A stretch of DNA of 34,013 nucleotides from a virus. Made by a program: the position numbers and the translations under genes. The stretch's first letter is position 1, and the number at the start of each line of letters is the position of its first letter. A model generated the notes under the pieces. That model was not told the DNA's origin, ran no database searches, and saw only the letters and a list, made by a program, of their open reading frames with translations. The stretch spans positions 1-34,013 of IMG/VR virus record IMGVR_UViG_3300029286_000007; one strand, given 5' to 3'. Below are positions 1-7,504 of this stretch, one piece after another.

Positions 1-127
1 TTTACACTCATTTAAGTCTCCTTTTTTAACCCTGAGCCAAAACCGCATCAATTTCTTCTTTCGGAAACTGATTGATTTGTTCAGGTGTTAATGTTTTTAA
101 TACTTCTTTTGTTAATTTTGTTTTACC
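1..127. repeat. terminal direct overlap, left copy
   Basis: These 127 bases are identical to the last 127 bases of the window (33887-34013). The copy holds the first 11 nt of the major capsid gene (start codon at 9-11 on the minus strand), the 14-nt spacer with its AAAGGAG ribosome binding site, and the 3' end of the scaffold gene. A 127-base exact overlap equals the largest k-mer of a common short-read assembler, so I read it as an assembly overlap on a circular or circularly permuted molecule rather than a true terminal repeat. Confidence 0.95.
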
Positions 128-640
128 GGGAGCAACTATAATTCTCCCGTTCTGCTGTTGAAATTCAGAAGTCAATTTTTCTTTGTGATTAACAAATACT
201 TTTTCAAGCGAAGCAATCACATTGTCAACTTCTTCTTCTGAATCAACTCTCGAGACTAAATCTGCTAATTCCGTTGATAGCCCTTTTGTGGTTAAGGTTT
301 GCAAGACTTTATTCTTGATTGCCTCTTTAGCTCTCGCTTTTTTTTCTACATTTAACGATTCTCTCATTTCCCTGATTTCTTTTTGTTCAGGAGTTTCGTT
401 TTTAGAGGCGGCAACTGCATCGTCTTTAATCTTTGAAAGATTATTGTCTTGCCAAGTTTTCAAGCCCTTTGTGAAAAACTCGTCATTGATAGGTTGTAAT
501 ATTTTCTTGCCCTCGTCGGTTGCAAGAAACTTTGTTACATCATCTTTACCTACCTTTTTAAATTCTCCCAAATAAGCCTGAACATCTTTGTCATCTTTAG
601 CCTGATCCAAAAGTGCCTTCAACTGTTCTAGTAAATTCAT
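26..640 (-). CDS. capsid scaffolding protein (DUF4355-like)
   Basis: A 204-aa protein, mostly helical and highly charged, as expected for an internal scaffold that directs assembly of the capsid shell and then leaves. The block at about residues 54-70 (FFTKGLKTWQDNNLSKI) matches the 'VTKGIETWKxNNL' signature I associate with DUF4355 phage scaffolds. The middle (about 80-115) is a Glu/Lys-rich probable coiled coil, and the short C-terminal segment (about 180-204) would be the likely capsid-binding end. A GGGAG ribosome binding site precedes the ATG. It sits between the MuF/portal genes and the major capsid gene, the standard place. The stop codon is 14 nt before the capsid start, across the window junction. 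Confidence 0.85.
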   Translation of the reverse strand: MNLLEQLKALLDQAKDDKDVQAYLGEFKKVGKDDVTKFLATDEGKKILQPINDEFFTKGLKTWQDNNLSKIKDDAVAASKNETPEQKEIREMRESLNVEKKARAKEAIKNKVLQTLTTKGLSTELADLVSRVDSEEEVDNVIASLEKVFVNHKEKLTSEFQQQNGRIIVAPGKTKLTKEVLKTLTPEQINQFPKEEIDAVLAQG

Positions 641-741
641 TTTGCGTCTCCCGAGCCTATAGTGTTTTTAACCCTATAGTCTTCTTTTTTATTTTCAATC
701 CCATAGTCAAAAATCTTGCCTAAGGTATTAAAGTTTAACAT
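637..741 (-). CDS. 34-aa ORF between MuF and scaffold genes
   Basis: A short reading frame (MLNFNTLGKIFDYG... to ...IGSGDAK) that fills the only gap between the MuF-like and scaffold genes. It starts inside the last codons of the MuF gene, eight bases after a GGAG, and its TGA overlaps the scaffold ATG in the coupling pattern ATGA. This gapless arrangement is the main support. The peptide is rich in Lys, Asp and Gly, has no membrane segment, and I do not recognise it. It could instead be a coupling leader that keeps ribosomes moving onto the scaffold start. Confidence 0.55.
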   Translation of the reverse strand: MLNFNTLGKIFDYGIENKKEDYRVKNTIGSGDAK

Positions 742-1636
742 TGTTCATCTCCATGTACGTTTCACGTGACACATACGGTATCGTGTCGCCTTTTGCATTA
801 CTTCTAAATGCAGGTTCAAATCCTTCAATAACTTCTATAACCGAACATCTGCAATTTATATCTTCCCCCGCATTTCCCGATAAACCCGGACCTTCCGCTG
901 ATACCTTACTACCATCTGCCGCTATCCATTCAAATTCTTCATCAATATTAACTTTCTCACCATCCAATTCGGAGTGTGTATCTCTTGTTCTCGAATCTAT
1001 TGAAGCAACCCACATCTTTTTTATCTTAACTCCCAAATCTTCGGCTTCTGCCATGCCAACTACCTTGCCCTCAATTAAAGCCCTGTGAGTTTCCGTTCTT
1101 ATAATTCTCGTTGCTTCATAAGCTCTTTTATTAAAAGTATCTTTTATATTCGTTCTTAACTGTGAAACACTTAAGCCCTGTGCCAAGCCACTACGAACCG
1201 CCGAAGTATACTGAAAAGCATCGTTTGTAATCATTTTAGCAATACGCTCGTTGATTGTAGCCCCGCCAACTAATTGATTCACAATAGCATCAAGCATTTC
1301 TTTTGTAGGTTTTGTAAAAGCTACATTTGTTCTTGACTGCATACTGACTTTATAGGCAACATCGTAATAACCGGCACTGTAAAGCTTAGAAACAAACTGT
1401 TTATCAACTGCATACAAGTCTTGCCCTAATATTTTTAACTCGGCTCTTAAATCTTTCTCAAAGTTAGCCAAGCGATTGTATTTAACTGCCTCTGCATAGT
1501 CCAATTTGCCATTCTTTTCGTATTTTTCATAGAAAGCCGATACTTTGCCCCTAATAGAGTCTAAGCCCTTTTTATAGGCTTTAGCGACTGCCCTATCGGC
1601 TTCTAATTCTAATAGTTCCAAATACGTTTTAGCCAT
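728..1636 (-). CDS. MuF-like minor capsid protein (SPP1 gp7-type)
   Basis: A 302-aa minor head protein. The C-terminal half carries the Mu gpF signature in order: RTETHRA (180-186), W209, D214 followed by RTR, H221, and the final NCRC (261-264). The N-terminal half (about 1-115) is helical and probably contacts the portal. In SPP1 the homologous gp7 binds the portal, enters the capsid in a few copies and influences DNA ejection. The domain here ends soon after NCRC, so no toxin domain is fused, unlike some MuF proteins. Its ATG shares bases with the portal stop (TAATG), which implies translational coupling. Confidence 0.9.
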   Translation of the reverse strand: MAKTYLELLELEADRAVAKAYKKGLDSIRGKVSAFYEKYEKNGKLDYAEAVKYNRLANFEKDLRAELKILGQDLYAVDKQFVSKLYSAGYYDVAYKVSMQSRTNVAFTKPTKEMLDAIVNQLVGGATINERIAKMITNDAFQYTSAVRSGLAQGLSVSQLRTNIKDTFNKRAYEATRIIRTETHRALIEGKVVGMAEAEDLGVKIKKMWVASIDSRTRDTHSELDGEKVNIDEEFEWIAADGSKVSAEGPGLSGNAGEDINCRCSVIEVIEGFEPAFRSNAKGDTIPYVSRETYMEMNNVKL

Positions 1637-3075
1637 TATTCCTCTACACTCTCATCTTCGCTATCGTTATTCATATTATCCAAATCAATTGGAGTCTGCT
1701 CTAACTGTTTCCTGATTATTTCATCATCTGCATTTTTTACGATTGATAAATTCTCAAATAAAGTTCTATCTGAAACAATCCCTTTCAAATTAGCTGCTAC
1801 TTGTGATTCTTGCAACATTTCAACCGGCAAATTGCGGTCAAACTGTATGTTTATCATTGATTCGTTTAAGGAAATACCTATTTTATTCCAAGCACTTGCT
1901 AAAACTTTAAACTGATAATTCAAAGCCTTTTTAAACTTAGCAATTTTTATGCTACCTTTGTTTTCAAGCGACAATAAAGCCCACTTTCTTGCTTCGCCAC
2001 TTGCTCCGCTACCTGTAAACGTTTCTGATGTAACGTCAACTGATTTTGAAAATCTATATATATTTTTTGTTGCTCTGTCTAAATGAGAGTCTGTAAATTC
2101 TTTATTTATTTGTTTTGTCAGATATTCCATTTTATCGGTTGCTTCCATTTGAAAAACACCGGCTGCTTTTGCTTTTTTAATATCTGCGGTTGACAGTGTA
2201 ATCCCATAAGTAACCAAATATGCCAATCTAAAAGCTTCAATTTCATTCTGATTATCTGAAAAAGACCTGTCATAAGCATCAATCAGCTCTTCAACCTTTT
2301 CAAAGTCGCCCTGTTTGTTTACGTTATTCATAACTTCAAACAATGGCACATAATCAAAATTATGCAGTTGAGGCTCTCTGTTTTTTATAAAGTTTTGGAA
2401 TGAATAATCCGATAAATAATAATAAACATATTGCTTATCGTAAAATTCTGCCTGATATTTTTTCCTCAAAGTTCCCTGACTGTCAGTTTCCCAAATAGCA
2501 TAAAAACGGACCGAATAATCAAGTTCGCCTGTTGACGGATTATAAACAAATACACATTCGGTTGGATCAATGTTAACGACTCTGTAATCAGGATAACCGC
2601 TGAGAGTTTTGTTTAAACCAACATAACATAATCTTGCCCCGTGTCCACAAACTGATTGGAAAATGCCTGTCTCAAAATCGGTATCGTCAAATTGATTGAC
2701 TTCTAAAAACTCATCAAAGAAATCGGTATCTTTTTTAAATGCTGCCGACTTCTGCCCGTCTATATATCTCTCGGGCTTGATTGTGTACTTAATCGGATTG
2801 CCTAAAATATAAGCCGTTCCGGTATCAACAATGTCGCCTCGAAAATCGTTATTGATTTTATTATTGATTTGGTCTAGTGCACTCGTTGTTCTTGATTGGA
2901 TTGGTAGACTTGTTCCCTGATAGCGTAAAAACAAATTCTCTTCGATAAATCTTCTCGGTCTTGAACTTAACCATAAATCAGATAACATCGCAGAAGTAAT
3001 CGCACCCTCAGCAGATTTTATTTCTGCATAAAACTTAGTGATTGAATAAGTCTGTGATAATATATCTAAAAGCAT
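1636..3075 (-). CDS. portal protein (SPP1 gp6 family)
   Basis: A 479-aa portal, the usual size for SPP1-type portals, which form the dodecameric DNA gate at one capsid vertex and dock the terminase. The stretch at about 71-98 (NKINNDFRGDIVDTGTAYIL followed by GNPI) matches the family signature 'N..V....k.iVd...sYllGkPi'. Its stop overlaps the MuF ATG by one base, and its start overlaps the TerL stop the same way (TAATG). The extreme C-terminus, residues 471-479, is DSEDESVEE. That acidic-serine tag recurs in other virion proteins of this phage and lies past the conserved portal core. Confidence 0.93.
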   Translation of the reverse strand: MLLDILSQTYSITKFYAEIKSAEGAITSAMLSDLWLSSRPRRFIEENLFLRYQGTSLPIQSRTTSALDQINNKINNDFRGDIVDTGTAYILGNPIKYTIKPERYIDGQKSAAFKKDTDFFDEFLEVNQFDDTDFETGIFQSVCGHGARLCYVGLNKTLSGYPDYRVVNIDPTECVFVYNPSTGELDYSVRFYAIWETDSQGTLRKKYQAEFYDKQYVYYYLSDYSFQNFIKNREPQLHNFDYVPLFEVMNNVNKQGDFEKVEELIDAYDRSFSDNQNEIEAFRLAYLVTYGITLSTADIKKAKAAGVFQMEATDKMEYLTKQINKEFTDSHLDRATKNIYRFSKSVDVTSETFTGSGASGEARKWALLSLENKGSIKIAKFKKALNYQFKVLASAWNKIGISLNESMINIQFDRNLPVEMLQESQVAANLKGIVSDRTLFENLSIVKNADDEIIRKQLEQTPIDLDNMNNDSEDESVEE

Positions 3076-4280
3076 TATGCTACTCTCCTTAAATGAGAAT
3101 GTATGCCATATCTTTCAGCATCTGAACTGTGGTCATCTTGCTTGATTGGTGCATCAATGCCTAATTTCTGTGCTTTCTTATCCCACGCATACGATGATTT
3201 TTCTCTTATCAATTCCTTACAACAGCTTAAAACTTTATAATTGCCTCTCGCTATAAACTTTGAAACTGTCTTTATCCCTGATAAAACATCGTTATCTGCT
3301 GACCTGAAATAGCCAAAACTCTTTGTTCTTAATTCTAATTTTAACGAACTTGCCGACGGGTCAATGTAGCCATACTGCACATCAAAACCGTTTGTAAAAT
3401 CGGCATAATCTCTGACATATTCATCATCGGTTTTCTGCCTGCCTGATTTTACCGCATCGTAGTAATATTGCTTGACTGCTCTGACCTGATTGCCCTTTAC
3501 TGCAAATAATATAAAAGTACACACGGAAGCAGTCGCATAATCTATCGATGTAAAATAATATTCAGGTATAAAATCTAACTCTTCGATAATGTTTATTTCA
3601 TCACTCCACATATCGTAAATGCTGCCTTCGGCAATCGCCCACAATCCGTCAATATATCTTTTTTTGTAAACGCCGGAATATTCTCTCTTTAAGTTTTCTA
3701 TAAACTCAGGACTTAAAAAACATTTACCATCGTCAAGTGTAAAAGTCAAACGATATTTTTGTATATTTGGATTGTCGATGAAATCTTGTTTGAAATAGTG
3801 ATAAGGACTTTCAGGATTTAAAAAATTGTCACTCATTGCACCGGGTGCGGAAAGTCTTGCTTGTAATTGCTTGTGGAAGTTTTCAGGATATAAAGCTGCT
3901 TCGTCATTGAACGAATATTTTATTGTCAAACCCTGTGCCTTAGATGCCGACTTCTCATCGTTTGCCGGTAGTGCTAAAAACCTTTGCCCGAAAATATAAC
4001 ACTCGCCTGTTTTATAATTCAAATCCGAAACGTATTGATGACCATACATTTCTTGCAGTGGCATTATCGTATTTCTCACGATAGTTTTTTCAGTCTTGCC
4101 GCATAAAGTACAAAAACCCTCGACGCCTTTAAATTGTTTTATTCTCTTAGGAAGTAAGAAAAAACCACCTTTTGATTTACCGCTTCTAACTGCACCGTCA
4201 AAAATATTACAACGAGCATTAGCTTCGGTTAGCATCTTCGCTTGCTTTGGAGACATAATGAATTTTTTATTGCTGCTCAT
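3075..4280 (-). CDS. terL: terminase large subunit (ATPase/nuclease)
   Basis: A 401-aa packaging motor. The N-terminal ATPase has a Walker A GAVRSGKS (29-36) and a Walker B ending YSFNDEA (122-128), with the catalytic Glu after Asp. The C-terminal RNase H-like nuclease has its acidic residues at D247 (SIDYA), D307 (YIDPSA) and D387 (SSDAERYG). The length fits short PBSX-type large terminases. It cuts concatemeric DNA and pumps it through the portal encoded next. The start is preceded by AAGGAACAAA inside the end of terS, and the two genes overlap by 14 nt. Confidence 0.95.
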   Translation of the reverse strand: MSSNKKFIMSPKQAKMLTEANARCNIFDGAVRSGKSKGGFFLLPKRIKQFKGVEGFCTLCGKTEKTIVRNTIMPLQEMYGHQYVSDLNYKTGECYIFGQRFLALPANDEKSASKAQGLTIKYSFNDEAALYPENFHKQLQARLSAPGAMSDNFLNPESPYHYFKQDFIDNPNIQKYRLTFTLDDGKCFLSPEFIENLKREYSGVYKKRYIDGLWAIAEGSIYDMWSDEINIIEELDFIPEYYFTSIDYATASVCTFILFAVKGNQVRAVKQYYYDAVKSGRQKTDDEYVRDYADFTNGFDVQYGYIDPSASSLKLELRTKSFGYFRSADNDVLSGIKTVSKFIARGNYKVLSCCKELIREKSSYAWDKKAQKLGIDAPIKQDDHSSDAERYGIHSHLRRVA

Positions 4281-4731
4281 TTTGTTCCTTTGCGAGTTCA
4301 GATCCTTCTTCTTTTGATTCGTTTGATTCTTCGTCTAAAATTTCATTTGCTTTATTATCAAGCGATTCGATAAGCTGATCCAACTTCTCGCCGGCATCTG
4401 TAATGCTTTCCTTCGGCTTTTCGCCGATTGTATCTCTGATAACTTGAAAAGCTTTTAAATCTATTTCGTCTAAATTGCCGTTATTTACACGACTCAAGGC
4501 ATTGGCTATAAGTTTATAACTCCAAGCTGTTTTTTTACTGACAACCTTACCGTCGTGCTCAATGCTTTCGTCTAAAATATTTTCCATTATTTCTTTAAAA
4601 AGTGCTTTTTGTCTTTTTGCTTCACCGGAAGCTTTGCCGCCTTTTATGGCAATCTGTTTCATTTCTTCGGGGGTTCTGTTTTGAAAACTGCCGTCTTTTA
4701 AGTTTTCAAGTGAGTTCGGATTAACCGCCAT
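4267..4731 (-). CDS. terS: terminase small subunit (probable)
   Basis: I choose the start MAVNPNSLENLK because AGGAG lies eight bases upstream, giving 154 aa. An upstream in-frame ATG (4759-4761) lies in the terminator stem and T-tract and has no ribosome binding site. The N-terminus ('NPNSLENLK..', '...GGKASGEAKR') resembles small terminase or DUF5681-like DNA-binding proteins placed directly before TerL. The middle (about 55-110) is helical. The C-terminus is very acidic and contains ESNESKEE at 135-142, matching the tag in the virion proteins. It is the first gene of the late unit, behind its own promoter and terminator. Confidence 0.75.
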   Translation of the reverse strand: MAVNPNSLENLKDGSFQNRTPEEMKQIAIKGGKASGEAKRQKALFKEIMENILDESIEHDGKVVSKKTAWSYKLIANALSRVNNGNLDEIDLKAFQVIRDTIGEKPKESITDAGEKLDQLIESLDNKANEILDEESNESKEEGSELAKEQNEQQ

Positions 4732-4749
4732 TTTAAATCTCCTAAAAAT

Positions 4750-4800
4750 AAAAAAAAACAAAAGCCTGAGACGTAGTTGTAGCGTACTCTCAAGCTTTTG
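4750..4800 (-). terminator. intrinsic terminator in the terS leader
   Basis: On the minus strand CAAAAGCTTGAG pairs with CTCAGGCTTTTG in a 12-bp helix. One pair is a U-G wobble in the minus-strand RNA but a C-A mismatch on the plus strand, which points to a minus-strand RNA. The stem is followed directly by nine T, one A and five T. It sits between the late promoter and terS, so it would stop both early read-through and late transcripts unless antitermination occurs. Confidence 0.85.
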
Positions 4801-4818
4801 TGTTCAGTTTTCAAGGTG
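4801..4818 (-). promoter_or_regulatory. boxA-like antitermination element
   Basis: The leader RNA reads CACCTTGAAAACTGAACA immediately 5' of the terminator stem. This closely resembles the 'CTTTGAAAACT' boxA-region sequence of rRNA operon leaders and spacers in many Firmicutes, where NusB/NusE bind to give antitermination. The similarity is from memory, not a search. Its position between promoter and terminator supports the role. Confidence 0.5.
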
Positions 4819-4839
4819 AATCTCTTTACTTCTGATTGG

Positions 4840-4868
4840 ATTATAAACGTTTTTTAATTATTTGTCAA
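4840..4868 (-). promoter_or_regulatory. late promoter (sigma70/sigmaA type)
   Basis: A perfect TTGACA (4868-4863) and a perfect TATAAT (4845-4840) are separated by 17 bp on the minus strand. Upstream lies TTTAAAAAACAC. Transcription would begin near 4833 and run into the terS leader. The block CACTTGACAAA is shared with the early promoter at 17547-17575. Confidence 0.88.
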
Positions 4869-4922
4869 GTGTTTTTTAAATCGCAGTTTTTCATTTGCTT
4901 TTGTTGTAAAAACAACGGAATA

Positions 4923-5507
4923 TTAAATCTCGCTTTTTACAGTCTCTTTTGCTAAGTTTTCCAATCGTTTAATATTTTCTTGATTTGGCAATTCTTTCGG
5001 CTCTGAAATAAACTCAAGCATTTTACCGCCGTTTTTAAGGTCATCTTTGAAAATTCGGCATAAGTTGTTATACTCACGAATAAAGTTGCTTTTAATTACC
5101 GTGTTCATATTTTCCGTTGTGCTTTCGTATTCCCATTCAATCAACGTATGAGGGTTTCCTAAAACCTTTTTTATAATCGGATCTAATTCTTCAAAGGCGT
5201 CGTTTGTTGTTTTTGGAATATCGGGATGTGATTTTTTCATTGCAAATCTGACTTGATTCCATGCAGTTGCCGAGTCGATAAAAACATCATCCGGGACAAG
5301 TAAATCTTTTATTTTTGCTATCAATCCATTTTGGAATAATTGTTTTTCCGTCGTCATAAGTTTTTTGATTGCATTATTAACTTTTAAATATTCATCTTTT
5401 TTAAAACAATCTGCCCATATGTTTATAATTATATCCGTATCTCCTTCAAATTTTACACCTATGCCTTTCAACACTGATAAAATTTTGATAGTATCTTCTC
5501 TCGTCAT
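4923..5507 (-). CDS. replication protein, possible helicase loader/inhibitor (G39P-like)
   Basis: A 194-aa soluble, mainly helical protein. The N-terminus (MTREDTIKILSVLKG..., then 'IINIWADCFKKDEY...VNNAIKKLM' and a Lys/Ile segment near residue 65) has the layout of the small G39P/DnaB-loader-inhibitor family found beside replication initiators in Gram-positive phages. No ATPase motif is visible, so it is not a DnaC-type loader. Its ATG overlaps the stop of the preceding replication gene (ATGA), and it is the last gene before the late promoter. The assignment rests on pattern and position. An unrelated replication-associated protein remains possible. Confidence 0.45.
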   Translation of the reverse strand: MTREDTIKILSVLKGIGVKFEGDTDIIINIWADCFKKDEYLKVNNAIKKLMTTEKQLFQNGLIAKIKDLLVPDDVFIDSATAWNQVRFAMKKSHPDIPKTTNDAFEELDPIIKKVLGNPHTLIEWEYESTTENMNTVIKSNFIREYNNLCRIFKDDLKNGGKMLEFISEPKELPNQENIKRLENLAKETVKSEI

Positions 5508-6214
5508 AGATTTGTCCTCTCTTCATTTAATTTTTCCAAGAATTCGTTTTTAAATGGTTTTTTAACTTCTTTTGTTTTTCTATCCCAATTACGCAAAGTC
5601 GCTTTCCAATCTTTCATTGGTACTTTTCCTACTTTCCAACCGTTGCTTTCGTAGTGGTCTTTAAATATTTCAGGGTTTACTGAAAGCTTTTCTTGAGTTA
5701 TATAATTTTTAATTTCAAGCAAGGATGGTTTCACAAAATTCACAGAGATGTGTCTTTTAGTAGTTACTTCTTTTTTATTAACATCTTCTTTTAAAACAAC
5801 ATCATCCTTTAAATCAACATCAACATCAACTGCAACATCTACTTCTACTTCCTCTTTATAGTTATGTTTGTTATCCCTTGTTATTTTTGTTATGTCAGAA
5901 TAACATTTGTTATTTTTGTTATTATTGATTGATTTTTCAATGTGTTTTTTGTGATTTTGCCATCTTTTGTCCATACCAATTTTACCCGCTTCACTCCTTT
6001 TTGTCTGTATTTCGTTGTACTTTTGGTTATCTATTTTAAATTGGTTTTTGATAAAAGAAAATGCCATTTTTATTTCATTTGTTAGTTCAATTTCTTTGCC
6101 ATTTACCTGATATTCAAATATTGCCCTAAATAATAATCCTAGTTTATCATTTGGAATATCTTTTAAAATTTCATAATAACTTGTATAAATTATAAATCCC
6201 TTTTTTTCTATCAT
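5504..6214 (-). CDS. phage replication initiation protein (DUF6291-type N-terminus)
   Basis: A 236-aa protein with two parts. Residues 1-75 (GFIIYTSYYEILKDIP... LFRAIFEYQ... AFSFIKNQF) match DUF6291-like N-termini of phage replisome organisers, and the next segment (RSEAGKIGMDKRWQNHKK) is the basic linker common in such proteins. Residues about 165-222 (IKNYITQEKLSVNPEIFKDH... MKDWKATLRNW) form the usual C-terminal WKxxLRNW domain. Between them is a low-complexity stretch of alternating Val and Asp (about 123-140). It would recognise the origin and recruit the host helicase. No origin repeat is obvious inside the gene. Confidence 0.7.
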   Translation of the reverse strand: MIEKKGFIIYTSYYEILKDIPNDKLGLLFRAIFEYQVNGKEIELTNEIKMAFSFIKNQFKIDNQKYNEIQTKRSEAGKIGMDKRWQNHKKHIEKSINNNKNNKCYSDITKITRDNKHNYKEEVEVDVAVDVDVDLKDDVVLKEDVNKKEVTTKRHISVNFVKPSLLEIKNYITQEKLSVNPEIFKDHYESNGWKVGKVPMKDWKATLRNWDRKTKEVKKPFKNEFLEKLNEERTNL

Positions 6215-6222
6215 GGCAACCC

Positions 6223-6402
6223 CTATTTTATCAATTTGATTTTTCTTTTGTCTTGTTTGTTGCCTTTGCCTTTTTGTTTAATTCCAAATGCTTTTAAATA
6301 TGATACCAATGTTGGCTGTGTTATGCCTAGATTTTTGCAAATAACTTTGTTTGTCAATGTTTCATACATTTTTTTTAATTCAGACTTTGTTATGCTTATC
6401 AT
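6223..6402 (-). CDS. 59-aa helix-turn-helix protein
   Basis: A small gene with a strong ribosome binding site (GGAGGAAAA before the ATG). The protein is basic. Residues about 14-40 (YETLTNKVICKNLGITQPTL, then VSYLKAFG) form a clear helix-turn-helix of the 'x-V-C-x-x-L-G-I-T-Q-P-T-L' type, followed by a Lys-rich tail (41-59: KQKGKGNKQDKRK...). It is likely a sequence-specific DNA-binding protein acting in replication or as a regulator. It sits directly upstream of the replication initiator, so autoregulation or origin binding is plausible but not shown. Confidence 0.8.
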   Translation of the reverse strand: MISITKSELKKMYETLTNKVICKNLGITQPTLVSYLKAFGIKQKGKGNKQDKRKIKLIK

Positions 6403-6431
6403 TTTTCCTCCGTTTTGATTTTACTTTTATA

Positions 6432-6779
6432 CTACAAAACTATAAACTGTTTGTCAACTACTTTTCTGCCGATACCACACTGCAATATCCCCCTTATAAT
6501 ATTTAATTTTTCTTGACAATAACTCTCAATAAAAGCTAATATAATCTCCTTTTTTATTTTTCTTCTCTTGCAAATCCTATCTATGTTTTTCGTAAAAGCA
6601 TTGCATGTAACCTTTATGTTGATTTCGTTGATGCCTATTGGATAGGCAATATTTGGTTCAATATAGGCTATTTTTGTTCTAAATAAAAATATCATTTCAT
6701 TCGTTTCGTGAATTTTAGATACAATCCTTAGTTTTAATTTATTGTCCTTAACATATTTTGTAATTTCATCATTTGTCAT
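6432..6779 (-). CDS. uncharacterised 115-aa protein
   Basis: I do not recognise this protein. It is basic and Ile/Lys-rich, with no membrane segment or signal peptide. The first half looks like beta strands (LRIVSKIHETNEMIFLF, then a Pro/Ile-rich segment), and the second half is helical with a Lys/Arg cluster (RICKRRKIKKEIILAFIESY, about 68-87) that could bind nucleic acid. Three cysteines (at about 59, 70 and 88) are too scattered for a clear zinc site. It lies 1 nt after the second Stealth-like gene and before the helix-turn-helix gene, and may belong to either group. Confidence 0.6.
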   Translation of the reverse strand: MTNDEITKYVKDNKLKLRIVSKIHETNEMIFLFRTKIAYIEPNIAYPIGINEINIKVTCNAFTKNIDRICKRRKIKKEIILAFIESYCQEKLNIIRGILQCGIGRKVVDKQFIVL

Positions 6780-6780
6780 C

Positions 6781-7503
6781 TCATCTCTCCCACCTGCTTT
6801 TATTTGGATAATTCTCTTTTAAAAACTCTACAATCCCGCCTGATATAACATTCCCGCTAATGCTAAAAATATCTCGACCTTTTATCGCAAGTTCAATTTC
6901 TTGTTTAGATATTATTTTTTTAATTTTACAATCAGATATATATTTCCCTGCTACTTCAAAATTATTAAGATAGCAGCTTCTCGGCAACAATCCTTTTTGT
7001 TTGTCGTTAAAATCAATGAATTTAGTAAACTTATATGCAAATTCATAAAATTTATGACGGTTATAAATTATTGGACAATGCACTTCGAAATTCTTAACAG
7101 GTTTATCTAAACTTTTCAATATTTGTTTTGTAAATAATAATGATCGTGTATGTTTATTATTTACAGTAAACGCTTCCGGTATAACTTCTGCCCTGTAATA
7201 AAAAGGACAGGTTGATATATCAACATTTTTAATAAAAAAATTATCATCATAATTTAATAAAATATCATCTGAAATATCGGTATTTTGAAAAGTCCATAAA
7301 ACTTTTAGAAAATGATTTATGCAACCGATATGTTTATCAGGTTGATAATTATAAATAACATTATCTTTCATAAAGTCAGGTTTTTCGCCGGTTAAAAACA
7401 ATCTATTGTAGTTTTTACCGTGTTTTTCTAATGACCTTAACGAATATCTTAACTCGTTATTATTCCAACGACTGCCTGAACCTAAAATATACAATATGTC
7501 CAT
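6781..7503 (-). CDS. Stealth-type sugar(-phosphate) transferase, paralog B
   Basis: I choose the start MDILYILGSG (240 aa). A longer frame adds 28 residues lying inside the GT8 gene, without matching the paralog. The protein follows the Stealth family order: 'DILYILGSGSRW' (CR1-like), 'NELRYSLRSLEK...RLFLTGEKPDF' (CR2-like, about 17-44), then 'LNYDDNFF' (about 84-91), the Asp-Asp expected in the active site, and 'FEVHCPIIYN' (about 142-151). Stealth enzymes transfer hexose-1-phosphate in capsule synthesis. It is clearly paralogous to the protein at 8615-9334. There is no membrane segment, so it acts in the cytoplasm. The acceptor is unknown. Confidence 0.72.
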   Translation of the reverse strand: MDILYILGSGSRWNNNELRYSLRSLEKHGKNYNRLFLTGEKPDFMKDNVIYNYQPDKHIGCINHFLKVLWTFQNTDISDDILLNYDDNFFIKNVDISTCPFYYRAEVIPEAFTVNNKHTRSLLFTKQILKSLDKPVKNFEVHCPIIYNRHKFYEFAYKFTKFIDFNDKQKGLLPRSCYLNNFEVAGKYISDCKIKKIISKQEIELAIKGRDIFSISGNVISGGIVEFLKENYPNKSRWER

Positions 7504-7504
7504 T

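Noticed and set aside
741-1088. Long open frames on the plus strand opposite late genes (also at 22416-22763, 22794-23204, 28118-28651, 30639-30974)
   Set aside because: They mirror AT-rich minus-strand codons, have no ribosome binding sites, and overlap clear structural genes completely.
6236-6418. Plus-strand 60-codon frame
   Set aside because: It is the shadow of the 59-aa helix-turn-helix gene on the minus strand, which has a strong ribosome binding site.
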